DNA of 64,000 nucleotides from Kuschelorhynchus macadamiae (GCA_030620095.1 JAUTXW010003811.1:876001-940000); one strand, 5' to 3'; shown: positions 23,026-34,260, counted from the stretch's first letter. Numbers and translations are program-made. The notes: generated by a model from the sequence alone, not told the origin.

Positions 23026-23423
23026 GGTGTAATGTGGTTAGAACTCTTGTATTTTGATCTATCGTCCACCACAGGTTCCAGTGTTAGAACTAAATAAATT
23101 AAATTAGTGGGCTCGGATCACCTAAGGCGGAAGCAGTTTTGCATCGATTGAATCGAAACGAAATTAACTTTAAGATATAGGTACATAACTGTTTTTTAAG
23201 AAAAAAAAATATATTTAACATCTTATAAATTCATATTATTTCCCCTAAGTATTAAGAAACACTCCAAAGCTATGGATAATTAACATCATAAAAAGGTAAA
23301 AAAAATAGCCATTGTGGGCGTGGCACCTCGGAAAATTTTCGCCTGCACCGCAATTTTTACCTGCGGCGCTATCCACCTAGCTACCTGCCCTTCATCCGTT
23401 CTTATATCCACGAGCCGCCACTG

Positions 23424-24184
23424 GAAAGCGTCTAATTACCATCCTTGTACAAACCAGCCACCAAGTTTTATCAACATCAGCGGAACGGTCTATAAAACAG
23501 TAATAGAAAACCGATTTTATATACAACTTTAGACACCCGCTACCTCGTAAAAAATTAAACGGACTTTTAGTCATAAATTAACCCGAGGATTAGCCTCCTT
23601 TAATATGGGCATGCCATTAAAGAACGCCCTGTATAAAAACATGTTTGGGATCGCTGATAACTTGTGACGGTGTTTCGCAACACCATCATCACGGGATGAC
23701 TCTCGAATTGCACGGTTTAACTCGCGGAGAGAAAGATCCATGAAGGCCGTACAAGAAAAAAATCACGAAGACCCGAGCCGGGTCGACTTTGACGGCTCTC
23801 CGCATCGTCACGACGACAACGACAGCCGTACGGAACGTCCTAGATTAGCATCGTCCGGTGGTAAAAATGAGTTGCAGGATTTCGCGCGGTTTAACATCGT
23901 AAGTACCGTTGCAGAGACAACGGTTACACAATGCTCGTACCGACCTTTAAATGTAATAAATTGCTGATGGTTCTAGAAACTAAATCTGGCGTCCCATGCG
24001 TCCGCTATACGACGTCCGTTGTCCGAAAAGTGTTCAGGTTTCGTTCGAAAACATTGTTCATGTCCCATAAATCCGAATTTTTCGTATCCGAAATACTCAA
24101 ATGATATTTGATGTTGACATTTTTTTTTTTTCGACAATAGATGGATGATATTAATATTGCCAATGATGTAAGAAAAGGTTAAAA
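23424..24184. other. Non-coding island, GC-rich at ~23640-24080; no gene assigned
   Basis: The stretch has many CpG, little low complexity and no repeat partner in the window. A 75-codon frame (23740-23967) contains a possible donor (ATC then GTAAGT at about 23900) but no recognisable domain. It is either an unrecognised exon or a conserved regulatory block of the Lim1 intron. Confidence 0.35.
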
Positions 24185-25505
24185 ATGAACTGTTATAATA
24201 TATAATGTTACTATTGCCAGTTAAAAAAACAAAGACATATGGATTTAAGTATTTATTGCAAAAACTTAATTTACATAATTACATTAGTCACTAATCATAT
24301 ACAAATTTTCTTTTATACGACTCGACTAGAATGGAGTTTACTAGGGCAGTCTCGCTGAAGGCTCCAGCAGTAGTCCGCCATCATGTGGCTATCCCATCGT
24401 CCTTGATAATGATCTTCCCTAGTTTTAATATCCTGATGGAATCTTTCCCCCTGTTCTTCACTACAATCACCTAAGTTTTCTGGAAAACGATCTAGGTGGC
24501 TATGGAGGTATTGATCTTTTATACTCACATTACAGCCGAGAATATTAAAATTTGAAAGCATAGTTTCCACTAGTTCTACGTAATTCTCTGCTTTATGATT
24601 GCCAAGAAAATTTTGTACCACTTGAACATTGATTGATGTGGTGAATTGTGGATCTTTAACAAGTTGCCTTATTTGAGGACCATCAAATATAACAGCTTTT
24701 AGTTTTTCCGTGCTAATGCCAGAAAATTTACGTGACAAATACCCAAAACAATTACGTAAATAACGGAAGTAGGATTTTTTCTCTTGAAACCAAAGGTTCG
24801 TTGATCACGTTTTGTTTTCCTTGAATCATGACATCTCTTGAAGGCCAATTTTTGTTAACCCAGTGCTCATTTTTAGCTCTGCTATCCCAAAGGCACAAAA
24901 AACAAGGATATTGCGTATAACCACTCTGCTGTCCAAGGAGGAAGTTAACCATTTTTAAATCAACACAAATCGCCCACTGATGTTCTTCGTATTTAATTTT
25001 TCTCAAAACTAATGCAATTGTTTTATATTCTTCCTTCATGGTAGTAGAATGACCAATGGGAATTGAGCCATATTTGTTACCGTTATGTAAAAGAACACAT
25101 TTTAAACTACGTTTTGGACTGTCAATAAAAAGGCGCCAATCATCTGGAGTGTATTCAGGTAAACCCATTTTTTCTAAGAGCCCTTTTATATTGTTACAGA
25201 ATACCAAGTCATTTTCCTGAGCGAAAAAAGGCAGCAGATCCTTATCTCTTTTACGATAAAATGTAATATTAGTACCTGGACAAAGTAGATTTTTTTCTTT
25301 TAATCTGGATGCAAGTAATTCAGCGGAGTCCTTTGAGAGATTCAGGTCTCTTATAAGATCGTTTAGTTCTTCTTGATTGAAACACTGCGGAGTTGCTAAA
25401 TCTGCTTCAAATTCGCTGTCGTTTTCTGATTGAATTCTTTAAACTTCGCCAGACGTTGATGTTTCTGTACCATCTTCTGTCAGTTCGGGTAGACTGCTGA
25501 ATGAT
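24185..25505 (-). pseudogene. Repeat-encoded protein of unknown function, copy 1 (N-terminus lost)
   Basis: Read on minus: WRLFIDSPKRSLKCVLLHNG, WAICVDLKMVNFLLGQQSGY, PCFLCLWDSRAKNEHW, then after a gap QVVQNFLGNHKAENYVELVE, HSHLDRFPENLGD and GERFHQDIKT. It matches 46607-48007 almost base for base. I recognise this as a multicopy protein of arthropod and cnidarian genomes but cannot name its function. The strand pattern around FIDS and CVDL could be an RNase H-like fold, which would suit a transposase (inference). The coding sequence is cut at about 25505, where PLE sequence begins, lacks a segment near 24640 present in copy 2, and has frame breaks near 24745 and 25207. Confidence 0.6.
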
Positions 25506-25822
25506 GGAAAGGTGTAGGGAGATTGCCAATATAAAATATTATAAAACCAGAATAATCCGAGAAGCCATAGAAATTAAAAAACAAGGTGATTTGAATAAAA
25601 GGGACGAATCATTAAAACTACCAACAGTATGGAAGACAATAATCGACAAATCTAAACTGGCAAAAACTAAAGCGCCATTAGCGCAACAACAACAGCACCA
25701 TACGGAAAACATAAATAACGACCAACGCCTTCGCAGATATAACCTTCGGCCCCGAGTGGGGGTATAAAAGGAAGCGCAGTCACCAACACTTCAGTCTCTA
25801 TTCGGACGCGAGAAAGAAAGCT

Positions 25823-25862
25823 TCGAAAACGCCAAATGTGATTTTGGCGAAACGTGAAGGTC
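25823..25862 (+). ncRNA. Hammerhead-like fold with altered core
   Basis: CTTC and GAAG pair as stem I; GCCAAA and TTTGGC as stem II; GAAAC follows. The CTGANGA box is replaced by GAAAAC-like sequence and the cleavage base would be G, so catalysis is not expected. Confidence 0.35.
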
Positions 25863-25871
25863 TAAAAATCA

Positions 25872-25875
<4 letters not shown>

Positions 25876-25919
<44 letters not shown>
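25876..25919. repeat. (CA)/(TA)n microsatellite
   Basis: ACACACA leads into about 20 TA units. Confidence 0.95.
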
Positions 25920-25921
<2 letters not shown>

Positions 25922-25925
25922 GAAA

Positions 25926-26860
25926 AAATAGGTATTTTTATGATTATTTGTATAAATAAGAAATATGATGTCGACCCTGCAAAAATTTTGTATTTCGTAT
26001 ATGTATTGATATAGTATAGGTTTTTGCTATTTGTTATAGGGATTTGAAAAATAGCTTGTTTTTAAAAAATCACACATGACTTTAATTGTCTCGGAAACTA
26101 CGCTGAAATCGACTATAGTCTAAATCGGTAATTTCCAAATAGTATAGTGGGTACTGTCGTTCTGAAAAGTGCAGCTTTGCTGACCTTTCGCCATAATCAC
26201 ATTTTGCATTTTTGATCCCCATAAAATTATGAACTAATATAGGCCACCAGGATATTCAATCAACAATTTCCACAACAATAATTCTTCTGACGTCAATCGG
26301 TATGAAAACAAAAACGCCCGGTTAGGTATAGATAGCAAAACGAAAACACATCTAACCATAGATCCCCGAATTCAAAATACATAACCCCCGGCTGTAAAAA
26401 TACCGCCCTTTGTTTGTAGTTGTTACCCCGTACGCAATCCAAATATTATTTTAAGGGGCCCGATTTTTTTCTTTGCGAAACTGACACTCCATGAACGGTC
26501 GATTGAATGCGGAGCTCTGGGGATTTTGTTTACGAGCTATTTTGATTCCCATCGTATCGGTGATGTCGTAAAAAATTCAGGAGGTGAATAACAAGTAACA
26601 CCCCGTAGTTTATATTTCTTGTAAAGTCATATATTAAACTGAATTTTGACGGTTGTGGGGATTTTTGATGTAAATATAGGTTATATAGACACTATTCATT
26701 CTTCGTCTTTATAATTTAGGTGAGATGATTATTAAGGGCAGTAACATTTCATTTTTTTTGCAGTTATATGACAAATCAATTAAATGTATTTATTTACATT
26801 ACATAAGTTGAGGAGTATAGGATCAGCTGTCTCATGTGATCTGCAGAAAATGCATGTTTT
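25926..26860. other. No gene; candidate conserved non-coding block at ~26150-26600
   Basis: Bases 26150-26600 are non-repetitive with mixed composition, including TGACGTCA at about 26291 and several CCCC runs, unlike the AT-rich repeats around it. No open frame is of note. Confidence 0.3.
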
Positions 26861-26861
26861 T

Positions 26862-27125
26862 TTATTTTTTCTCCGATGAGTCCTTAGAAAACAACAAACA
26901 AACATAACAGTAAAATGTGTTAGAGACTTCACAATCACATATCCAGTTAGCTAAATCGTACATACTTTTGCGCAAGATTCGATGAACCTCTTTATTTTTG
27001 TTTTTACTAGTTTGTCGTATACTAAGTTCTGGCAAATTGCGACCACTTACCTTAAATTCGGTTATTTTCTCAAAATTAAGTTCGTTAGCACTCTTTAGTT
27101 GTTTAATTTTTTGCACTACCAACAT
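26862..27125 (-). pseudogene. hAT (ZMYM1-like) transposase N-terminal fragment
   Basis: The minus strand reads VVQKIKQLKSANELNFEKI, then RQTSKNKNKEVHRILRKSMY, then WICDCEVSNTFYCYVCLLFS. The last is the TTF-type zinc finger of ZMYM1-like hAT transposases. It stops at 26862 with no catalytic core. Start ATG is at 27125. The 5' flank is tandemly duplicated (see 27040-27270). Confidence 0.65.
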
Positions 27126-27270
27126 TTTATTTCATCTACACTCACAACTCAAACATAGACCACCTTGAAATTGGTTATTTTTGCAAAATTAAGTTCGTAA
27201 ACAGTTTTTAGTTGTTTATTTTTTTGCACTAATCACTACCAACATTTTATTTCCTGTATATTTCCAACTC
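27040..27270. repeat. ~115-bp tandem duplication at the 5' end of the hAT fragment
   Basis: TTGGTTATTTT.CAAAATTAAGTTCGT, TTTTTAGTTGTTTA, and CACTACCAACATTTTATTTC occur twice, at about 27055-27135 and 27170-27255. Confidence 0.6.
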
Positions 27271-27639
27271 ACACATGCATCATAAAAATAAAAAAATATA
27301 TATTACAAAAAACAGTATATAAATCAATTTTTACTTTTTTACTTTTTTAATTAAAAACGTTCGAAACAATATCGAGTTAGAATATCGCGATTTCATATTC
27401 CACAACGTTCGGCTGCCGTTCGGTAGCTGTGAAATCTTCGGGTACTTTCGTCAAGCTTTAAGGTAATAAGGTCAATTCGGACTACCCAGCCTAGCGGTCA
27501 AGAAACTTAAATTTATTAAGGATATTTACTTAATAATAATAATAATACATTTATTGTCTAAACCACAATACATCTTTGATATAATGATATTCATATTATA
27601 CAAATGTGAGCCAACGTCGTTAAACAATGGGCCTCAGAG

Positions 27640-27915
27640 GATTAATATATTAATATATACAAGGTGTTAGTAAATAAGTGCAATCAACTTCAGGGCGTTA
27701 TTCTGCATGAAAGAATAATGACAGTTTGCTATATAAACGTATGTCCGCAAATGATTCGTTTTCCGAAATACGGGGTGTTAAAGTTTTTGTAAAAATCTGA
27801 CGATTTATTTATTGCTCTAAAACCGTTCGAGATATGCCAATGTAATTTGGTGGATATTAAGTGGTAGTTACTGGGCATTTTTTGACATGCAATTAAGAAT
27901 TTTATATAATGAATC
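27640..27915. mobile_element. Solo terminal piece of a DNA transposon
   Basis: It starts TATACAAGGTGTTAGTAAATAAGTG, followed by CGAAATACGGGGTGTTAAAG and TTTATTTATTGCTCTAAAACC. The layout (terminal GGTGTTAGT, a second ACGGGGTGTT) is that of a high-copy IS630/mariner-type end in insects. No coding sequence was seen. Confidence 0.45.
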
Positions 27916-28058
27916 AATCAAAAATACAATTAAGAGCAATTTTCTGACTCATATTAATTTTAAATACCACAGCAAGAACTGATCTGTACTTTTTTTAATC
28001 ACTTCATTTCAATACTTTTTTTTTGTTACATCTTCTTAACTATTGATATTTGTTTCAG

Positions 28059-28222
28059 ATTCACTACTGGGTTCAGCGTCTGAAGATGATGAAGACGACG
28101 AAAGTAGTACCGCGTCGTCTGTGTTAAAACACCACTCCTTACATGGTTCCTTACCACCAGCACCTGGTGAAACAAACAACAATTCCTTACCTCACTCGGA
28201 TATAAGTAGTTCGATAGGGCAA
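28059..28222 (+). CDS. Lim1: Lim1 (Lhx1/5) internal exon A: acidic/serine linker between LIM2 and the homeodomain
   Basis: The exon follows a pyrimidine-rich acceptor ending TTGTTTCAG and ends CAA before GTAAGT. It begins two bases into a codon and ends in phase 0: 54 codons plus a split one. The peptide opens with SLLGSASEDDEDDE, then a Ser/Thr run, a His/Pro/Asn stretch and DISSSIGQ. This fits the low-complexity linker that follows the second LIM domain in insect Lim1. The protein is a nuclear transcription factor for neural and head patterning (family knowledge). The phase-0 end joins exactly to the phase-0 homeodomain exon at 40134, giving SSIGQ then DPKTEND. The open frame past 28222 reads through the donor into intron. 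Assignment rests on junction, phase and composition, since no LIM cysteines lie here. Confidence 0.8.
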
Positions 28223-29044
28223 GTAAGTAACTTGTGTAATGTAATAGACCAATATAGCTACGCAGTAGATCGAACAACACATGGCAACTTTCAAGCCTCC
28301 CTAAATGAATGCAAGCTTTGAAATGAACGTGCAATGTTGCCAAATCTGTTGAGGAAGTCGGCGGACGAGAGTAGCGACCGCAGACTCTAGAAACGGCAAA
28401 GATTCTTCCCAAAAAAAAAAATATTGTAGTTACTCGTTACAAAAATAACTATTTTGCTGTTTATATTGTTTTCGCCAAATTTTCTATCTATTGCGTAAAC
28501 TATATTGGATCTTTGGTAATGTTTAGGATTTGTTTTCTGGGAACTGACCTATATCATCAATATAGGTAATGAAGAGACTCGCTCAGCTGACTGCAGAAAA
28601 CTGTTCGTTTTCAGCTTTTTTTTTATTTGAATTTCTGCTATAATTTCGCCAATAAATTGGCGCTTTTTTCCTTCAGCCTCCTTCCCTGTTCACGCTTTTT
28701 TCTCAAGCATAAACATAACATACATAGGAAAAAAATAGATTCATCACCAAATAAATTAAACAAAATCTCTAACTTTATTGGCAGTTGCATCAATTCAAAA
28801 TGTCCCGAAGACTTTATCGTTATCACTAAACTCGTTCTGTTGAAATGCATTGTCTTTATTATTTTGGTTTCACAGTGTCAAATGGTAACATCTCCAGTCT
28901 TACATACTAGTCGTGTGCGGTAATGGGTGAAGTCTCCTCCCCTTAGTTACTTGAACCATGAAGTTTTAGGTCAGTTTGAGCTAGAAGCGGCTCCCATATG
29001 TTTGGAATATCCATGCTAGGCTTACCGAACTTTGATTGCTTTTT
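28223..29044. other. Start of the Lim1 intron; no gene recognised
   Basis: It is AT-rich and non-repetitive within this window. The frames at 28627 and 28638 have no domain. Confidence 0.4.
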
Positions 29045-29300
29045 ACGAAAGCTGTGTGAATGTAAATGTGGGGACTCCTGCATTGGCAGAGACAAAACAC
29101 CCTCTTAGTATAAGACTCAAGGAGCATTTTAATCACACTTAAAAGGAAGAGACGTCAAAATTGGGCATAGCGGAACACGTCTGGTCAAACTACCGGATGC
29201 AGTGGTGAGAGGCTAAACTTTTGCGTAGGGAGCAGCAAGCAATTTTCATGGAAAGGTGTTGAAGGATTAAATAAATAATCCAAGAGTGAAAACAAAGTGA
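29045..29300 (+). pseudogene. PLE GIY-YIG endonuclease fragment
   Basis: The + strand reads CECKCGDSCIGRDKTPS, then after a one-base shift SIRLKEHFNHT, KEETSKLGIAEHVWSN, YRMQW, EAKLL and REQQAIFMER. This corresponds to the middle and end of the PLE GIY-YIG domain (the C.C..YIGeT, RL.EH and IAEH landmarks). It has several stops and shifts and no RT. Confidence 0.55.
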
Positions 29301-29716
29301 TGATATTAAAATAAAGGAAATTACAAGTGTAAAGAATCAGAAAAGGAATGGATCAACGCGGTTGCTGTGAACTAACCGATAGATACAATTTTACTAACTC
29401 CACTACTTACCCTCAATTGATAAGAACAGACCATATTATTGCAAACATATAGTATAAAGAGCTTATATACCCATTAACAAAATAACTGTCCAATATGCAC
29501 TTAAAAACAGTCTTTGGCCTTGATTTCTAGGAAACTGTCAACAACAAACCCTATATTCAAAATATCAAAAGTATAAGCTTGAAAATAAATCAAGGCATAT
29601 TCAGTAATCCTAGCGTCGATATTCCAAAAATATGGAAGCTGTTTCTAGCGTCCTTGGATCACGGCTCAGGTAACCAGGGGTCGGAGACTTCAAGCATCAT
29701 CGCACATGACTAGTAT

Positions 29717-30090
29717 ACAGTGTGTCCCAGATTTGCTTCTCTTTTTAAGGATTTCGGCTCCTATTATACCTACAGCAAAGGTTAAATGGGAAGAGTTTTA
29801 GAGGAAACTTAGCGCATTTGATATCCGGCTTCAGATTTACGATCGGTCAATTGGTTTTGGAATTATCGGCGCAAAAACGAAAATGGCGGATTTCGTTTTT
29901 CGCCAGTAAATCCAAAACGATAAATTTGACAGCTGTCAAAATATGACATTATTGACACACCTCAATTTTCATTTTTCTTATAGCCGCCATATTGCGTTTT
30001 TCGATTTTTAGAAAGAGCGTAAAATTTCTAGTCTGGTGACCGTGATGCTATCATCGAAATATCACACTTCCTAAAGTTAGGTCTCAATTT
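29717..30090. mobile_element. Solo left end of the 41.9-kb mariner family
   Basis: From TACAGTGTGTCCCAGATT it matches 41907-42360 in the same orientation (CGGCTCCTATTATACCTACA, AAATGGCGGATTTCGTTTTT, TTTGACAGCTGTCAAAAT). A ~60-bp stretch is missing near 29965. No coding sequence follows. Confidence 0.7.
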
Positions 30091-30789
30091 TTTCTAAGGG
30101 GGACAGTTTACCATTCGAAACGTTGTGAAACTAAAATATTAGACAAAGCAAGTCCTACACAATGAGATTAGTGAATATTCTACATTGTTTAACACCTTCA
30201 AAAACACTTTGTTTTTATATTTCTGATTAACTCAGTTTATGAAACAACTGTCACCATCATCATTAAATGCAAATTTATACGCCCAATGACATTCTTCGAG
30301 TACCACCATAGACAAGTTATTAACGTAGAACGTCAATGGAACCAACCCATCAATCACGGCAATACCTAACAACCATCCTCACAAAGTAATCGTGTTCAAA
30401 AATTACCAACTAATAGTTTTGCTACCATTTCCTTGGGCGGTTGGAGTGCTTAACATCAATTAAGATATTCGCTAGGGCAATTTCGAAGAGATTTAAATCA
30501 GGAAAATAAATTCAAATCGTTTCGATGCTTCCGGGCAAGCGAATCTGGTTTGTGCTACTTCGTACTTTGGTGGTACTTGCTCCACGCGGTTTCAGGGTAT
30601 ATTAGGTATAGCAAGTGGTGCTGTAGGGTCTTAAACACTTTAATCTAGCTAATGAATGAGTTTTGCAGCTTAAATCAATAGGTTAAATGGTTTATTATTA
30701 GTATATACAATGTGTCTGGAATTGATATTAATATATTTCGAGGGGGAAATTCTTAATAATGAATTGTAATGAATTGAATTGTTTATTTT

Positions 30790-33000
30790 TCCTGGTGAAG
30801 TAGCACTTGACCTGAATAAACGCCATTGACAGTTCTTATCCTATTTTGAATATTTTCCTCTAGCATTTCGACGCTGTCATGTCCTTGAAAATAGATATTA
30901 TTTTTTATTTCAATTAACCCCAAAAAAAAAGGGTATCAAGGGAACTTTTAAATCCGGTTTGTTCGGCGGCCATATAATCCTTCCATGTTTACCAATCCAG
31001 GTTTCAAACTTTTCATTCAGAAAATGTGCGACCTACTCTGTTGCACCAGGTCATATTGTTTGACCTGGTGCCCTATCTTATTGGGGAGCTCTACTTTGAA
31101 TCTCCGTAAGGGGAAAACCGTCAATAATGTTGGCAATTCCCTTACCAAGCATGTGAAAATAAATGTTACCTGTCAAAGGTCCAAAAAAAGATTACACCCA
31201 AGACCTTATTATTTTTACCACATATTAACTGAACACCGTCCAGAATGCTTGACTTCAAAAAAAGTTCCAGGATTGTCCATGGACCAGTAATGTGTGTTTT
31301 TTTTCTGTTTGGAATACCTGCAGTGCTGAAATAGGGCCCATGAGTCCACAGAATTCTGTTGAACAAGTTTGTATCCCTTTCTGGTGGTTCTAATATGTCT
31401 CTACGGAATCGCTTATTTCGGTTAAATGTTGAACTTTTCTTGATTTAAATGGGTGAAAGTTATATTTTTTTTCAATGTTCTATGAATCTTCCCAATACTT
31501 TTTTGCAGATCTTTGGCACTACCTCGCATTGAACTGGCAGGATTTTCTAGAAAAAATAATAAAACTGTATAGGGTCACATGTTAAAAAGTAATAAATAAT
31601 TATACCTTTGCGGCAGGGGCGTGCAGTCCATGGAAGCAAGGGAAGCAGTGCTTCCCCAAACAAAATTACAAAAAATTTTCTAAAATGTAATTTTTGAAAT
31701 AGGAAATCATTAATTTGGTTTATATTAAAAATGCTAAAATATTATCTGAATTATCAAGCCCCTAATAAAAGCTGCCTTGACTCCGACCGAGCCACAATAG
31801 AAATCGAATAGAACCTACGCGGGTCGCTAGCTTCTCTGCAGCCAAGTCCTGTATGCTTGATTTCCTGTGAATCGAGCCAGAGGTTATTGAACTTTCCACC
31901 AGCTGTTTGCAATTTTTGCATTTCAGTCGCGTGTTTTAAGTGGGGGCGGAAGCTATCGTTGGAATAGGTTCTTTGTTTGAACGGCTATCCGTGTGTTCTG
32001 TGATACGTACGTCGTGTCGTGCATGGTGCGATATGGAAGACAATAATACGGACGTGGATATGCAAATACCGTCAACTTCGGTTGTCGGTAATAACGTTGA
32101 AAATGTTGGAGAATTTAGTAAGAAGAGTGTGTGTGAATGTGTGGTGTGTGTCTTAATAATAAAGGGATTTTCAACATTAAACTTCGCTGATAAGCTTTAA
32201 ATAATTTCCGAAGGAAGGGCAAAACCGCCTATGAAAAATTTGTATTAGACATTTTTATCCGGAAAAACGATACGAACAATTTAAATGGCTGACAGGTGTG
32301 AAAATATAAGTAAATTATTTTGTTGGCCATGTTTACTTTTTGAAAATGAATAAAACTGGTTTTTCCGATTTAAACAATTTCCATAAAGCTGTAAAAAGAC
32401 ACATTATGTCCAATGCGCATTTGCAGGCCGTCATAAAAGAAAAACTCTTCGGCAAAACCAGGATTGAACACGCCCTTAATAAACAGTTAGAAATTAGTCA
32501 CCGCCAACACAACACTTAACGTATAAAAAAATTCGTGAGAAATTCAACGGGGCAGGAGAGACTTTCACATACATCGCTGTTGTCCATTAAAAATAAACTT
32601 CTCCCAAATATGTCGAGTCATCGACGTTTTTATGACGACGTCATTGATGAATTTACAAAAAATGATCGAAGAATCGAATTACATTACAAATAGGTAAATT
32701 TCTAAAAATTGCTTCCCTTTCTTAAAATTTTACCGCACGCCCCTGCTTTGCCGGGAATCTTGAGGTTTAAGTGCTTGAACTTTGGTAAACTTGTAGTCGT
32801 GCATATTATGTTTTTCTAAAATGTAATGCCCAAATCTTCTTCAGAGCCACGTATGGAGGAGTGAGGATATGCATAAAAGTATGCCAAAACATTAATTTCA
32901 TTTTCTTCATTGGAAGTCACCGGTCTGGGCAAATTTCTTGGTGGCTTTAAAACTGAACCAAAATCTATACAATTGTTCTGGATATTTTCTCAAAAAAATC
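30790..33000 (-). mobile_element. Fossil DD41D-type mariner interrupted by a hAT derivative
   Basis: Transposase remains lie on both sides of the hAT at 31614-32745. On the N-terminal side (32960-32746, minus): PRNLPRPVTSNEENEINVLA, YFYAYPHSSIRGSEEDLG, and KFKHLNLKIPG. On the catalytic side (31560-30900, minus): SYFSTAGIPNRK-like text near 31330, then TWIGKHGRIIWPPNKPDLKV and PFFFG near 30960. It has many frameshifts. The catalytic Asp pair near 30950 is partly lost. Confidence 0.65.
31614..32745 (+). mobile_element. Deleted ZMYM1-like hAT element with 8-bp target duplication
   Basis: The ends are CAGGGGCGTGC (31614) and GCACGCCCCTG (ending 32745); flanks are CTTTGCGG and CTTTGCCG (7 of 8). 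Length is 1,132 bp. The + strand coding remnant starts at the ATG at about 32033 (MEDNNTDVDMQIPSTSVVGN). The TTF finger LFCWPCLLFENE is at about 32318-32354, followed by DLNNFHKAVKRHIMSNAHLQ with shifts and stops. It ends before the RNase H core, which is deleted. Confidence 0.8.
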
Positions 33001-33016
33001 AAATGGTATGATATGG

Positions 33017-33351
33017 CTTTTTGTCATAATTTAATTGAAGTTTCTAAAAGGTGTCAAATAATGAAGTAAAAAATCCAGGACCGTATTTAAATTAAAAAAG
33101 TTCACCAATTTGCAGAGGAGAAAAATTGACAATGTCATTTCAACTAAGCCTACAATTTTAGAAAAACTAAAACAAAAAACTTCTATGGTTCTTCTATCAT
33201 TTTAGGCTTAGTCGATATGACAGACCATTGTCACTTTCTCTCCTCTACAAATTGGTGATCATTATCAACTTTTTAAATTTAAATATGGACCTCCATCTTT
33301 TATTTCACTATTCGATATCTTTTATAACCTTAAATTAAATTATGACAAAAG
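33017..33351. mobile_element. Palindromic MITE, copy 1 (full, both arms)
   Basis: Arms are inverted: TTTTTGTCATAATTTAA at the left end and TTAAATTATGACAAAAG at the right; inner blocks CACCAATTTG.AGAGGAGA and its inverse. The CTAAGCCT / AGGCTTAG boxes flank the hairpin centre. In this copy the CCGAAACGTCGG block seen in the others is deleted from both arms. Confidence 0.75.
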
Positions 33352-34260
33352 AGTCTACGGCACCGGTTTTTTAAGGTCAGTTACTTTACGATGCCTCTTT
33401 TAAACGTCTTACAACGTTGGTATTATGAAAATTAACTTACATCGCTATTAAGTTGTTAATCTGCACCATCTGCAAAATGCTTTCTTTTAGATATTCGGAA
33501 ACCTAACAGTGCATAAACAACTGATCATCATTTTTCTTAAAGAACATTAAAGGCTTCCTCGCTTAATTACCCTTATACCCATCAAAACGAACATCCTAAA
33601 CATCCTTTGGCTTCGCGCAGACCTTATCACAAAGATCGGAGTTATGAAATTTAACCATCCCATCGAAAAAACGACGCGGAAAAATCCAACCGTCCCAGTC
33701 TAATTTGCACGAGTTAGAAAAAGAGACGAGCACGATTTCCGAGCGACCACCGCACGTTTTGACAAGCCCATTATTAATATCTATCAAGTGAATAGTAATT
33801 TTAAATGGATTGCACCTGTCAGTCCTGGTGTTTTATTAATGATCGCGTACTGCTCTCCTTTCTTTTATTTATTTATGTATTTTTTTTATATTACAGGCAA
33901 TTAGGCAAAGGCATTAATCCTTCAGATGTCTGAATGAATATCCTTCTTGGTAGGCTTCTTGATTACCGTGTGTTGATGTTGGTGTTTTGTAATTACCCAC
34001 TCGGATGTAGATCCGTAATGTAATGGTGCGTGATGTTTAACGAGAGTGTTATCAAAAATTGCTAGCCGGTCTGTATTAATATCAAACATCATTACATTGA
34101 CTGTATAATAATTTATTTTGCAAGTTTAACAAGTATAGATTATTTAGGGAATAAAAATTATAGAAATAATAGTAAAGATCCTTTTAAATCCCTGTCCTTT
34201 TACAATGAGGCTTTGTTACTCTATAGATTACCTTTATTTCTCAATGCATACATAATAGGC
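33352..34260. other. No gene; candidate conserved island ~33560-33800
   Basis: Bases 33560-33800 are non-repetitive and CpG-containing (CGACGCGG, ACGAGCACG). The remainder is AT-rich with ATTA-type sites. Confidence 0.3.

Larger units (their letters stand above)
20974..23059 (+). mobile_element. Penelope-like element (PLE) with inverted terminal repeats
   Basis: Terminal repeats of about 190 bp at 20974-21163 and 22868-23059 are inverted: TACAAGAGTTCTAACCACA outermost, and TTGTCAAGTAAACA / TGTTTACTTGACAA innermost. Each holds a hammerhead. The coding part between is a PLE reverse transcriptase with GIY-YIG. Confidence 0.88.
20596..23423. mobile_element. Non-autonomous hAT carrying an inserted Penelope-like element
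   Basis: The ends are CAGTGGCGGCTCACC at 20596 and its inverse GAGCCGCCACTG ending 23423. The 8-bp flanks are GAAAGAGT and GAAAGCGT (7 of 8 match). The hAT parts are 20596-20973 and 23060-23423; no hAT transposase is inside. Bases 34266-34290 start with the same GTGGCGGCT motif. Confidence 0.75.
25506..25925 (+). mobile_element. PLE 3' end: GIY-YIG C-terminal tail, UTR and (TA)n
   Basis: The frame 25501-25767 reads YYKTRIIREAIEIKKQ, then NKRDESLKLPTVWKTII. This is the characteristic tail after the PLE GIY-YIG domain, followed by RRYNLRPRVGV-stop. Its UTR contains a paired GCCAAA/TTTGGC stem followed by GAAACG (25831-25853), then runs into the TA tract. Everything upstream of the tail is missing. 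Confidence 0.65.

Noticed and set aside
23314..23532. Cys-containing ORF considered as a LIM-domain exon
   Set aside because: The cysteine spacing does not fit a LIM finger, and it spans the hAT right end.
28223..28321. C-terminal extension of the exon A frame to a stop at 28321
   Set aside because: It lies past a GTAAGT donor, and the downstream exon joins in phase at 28222.
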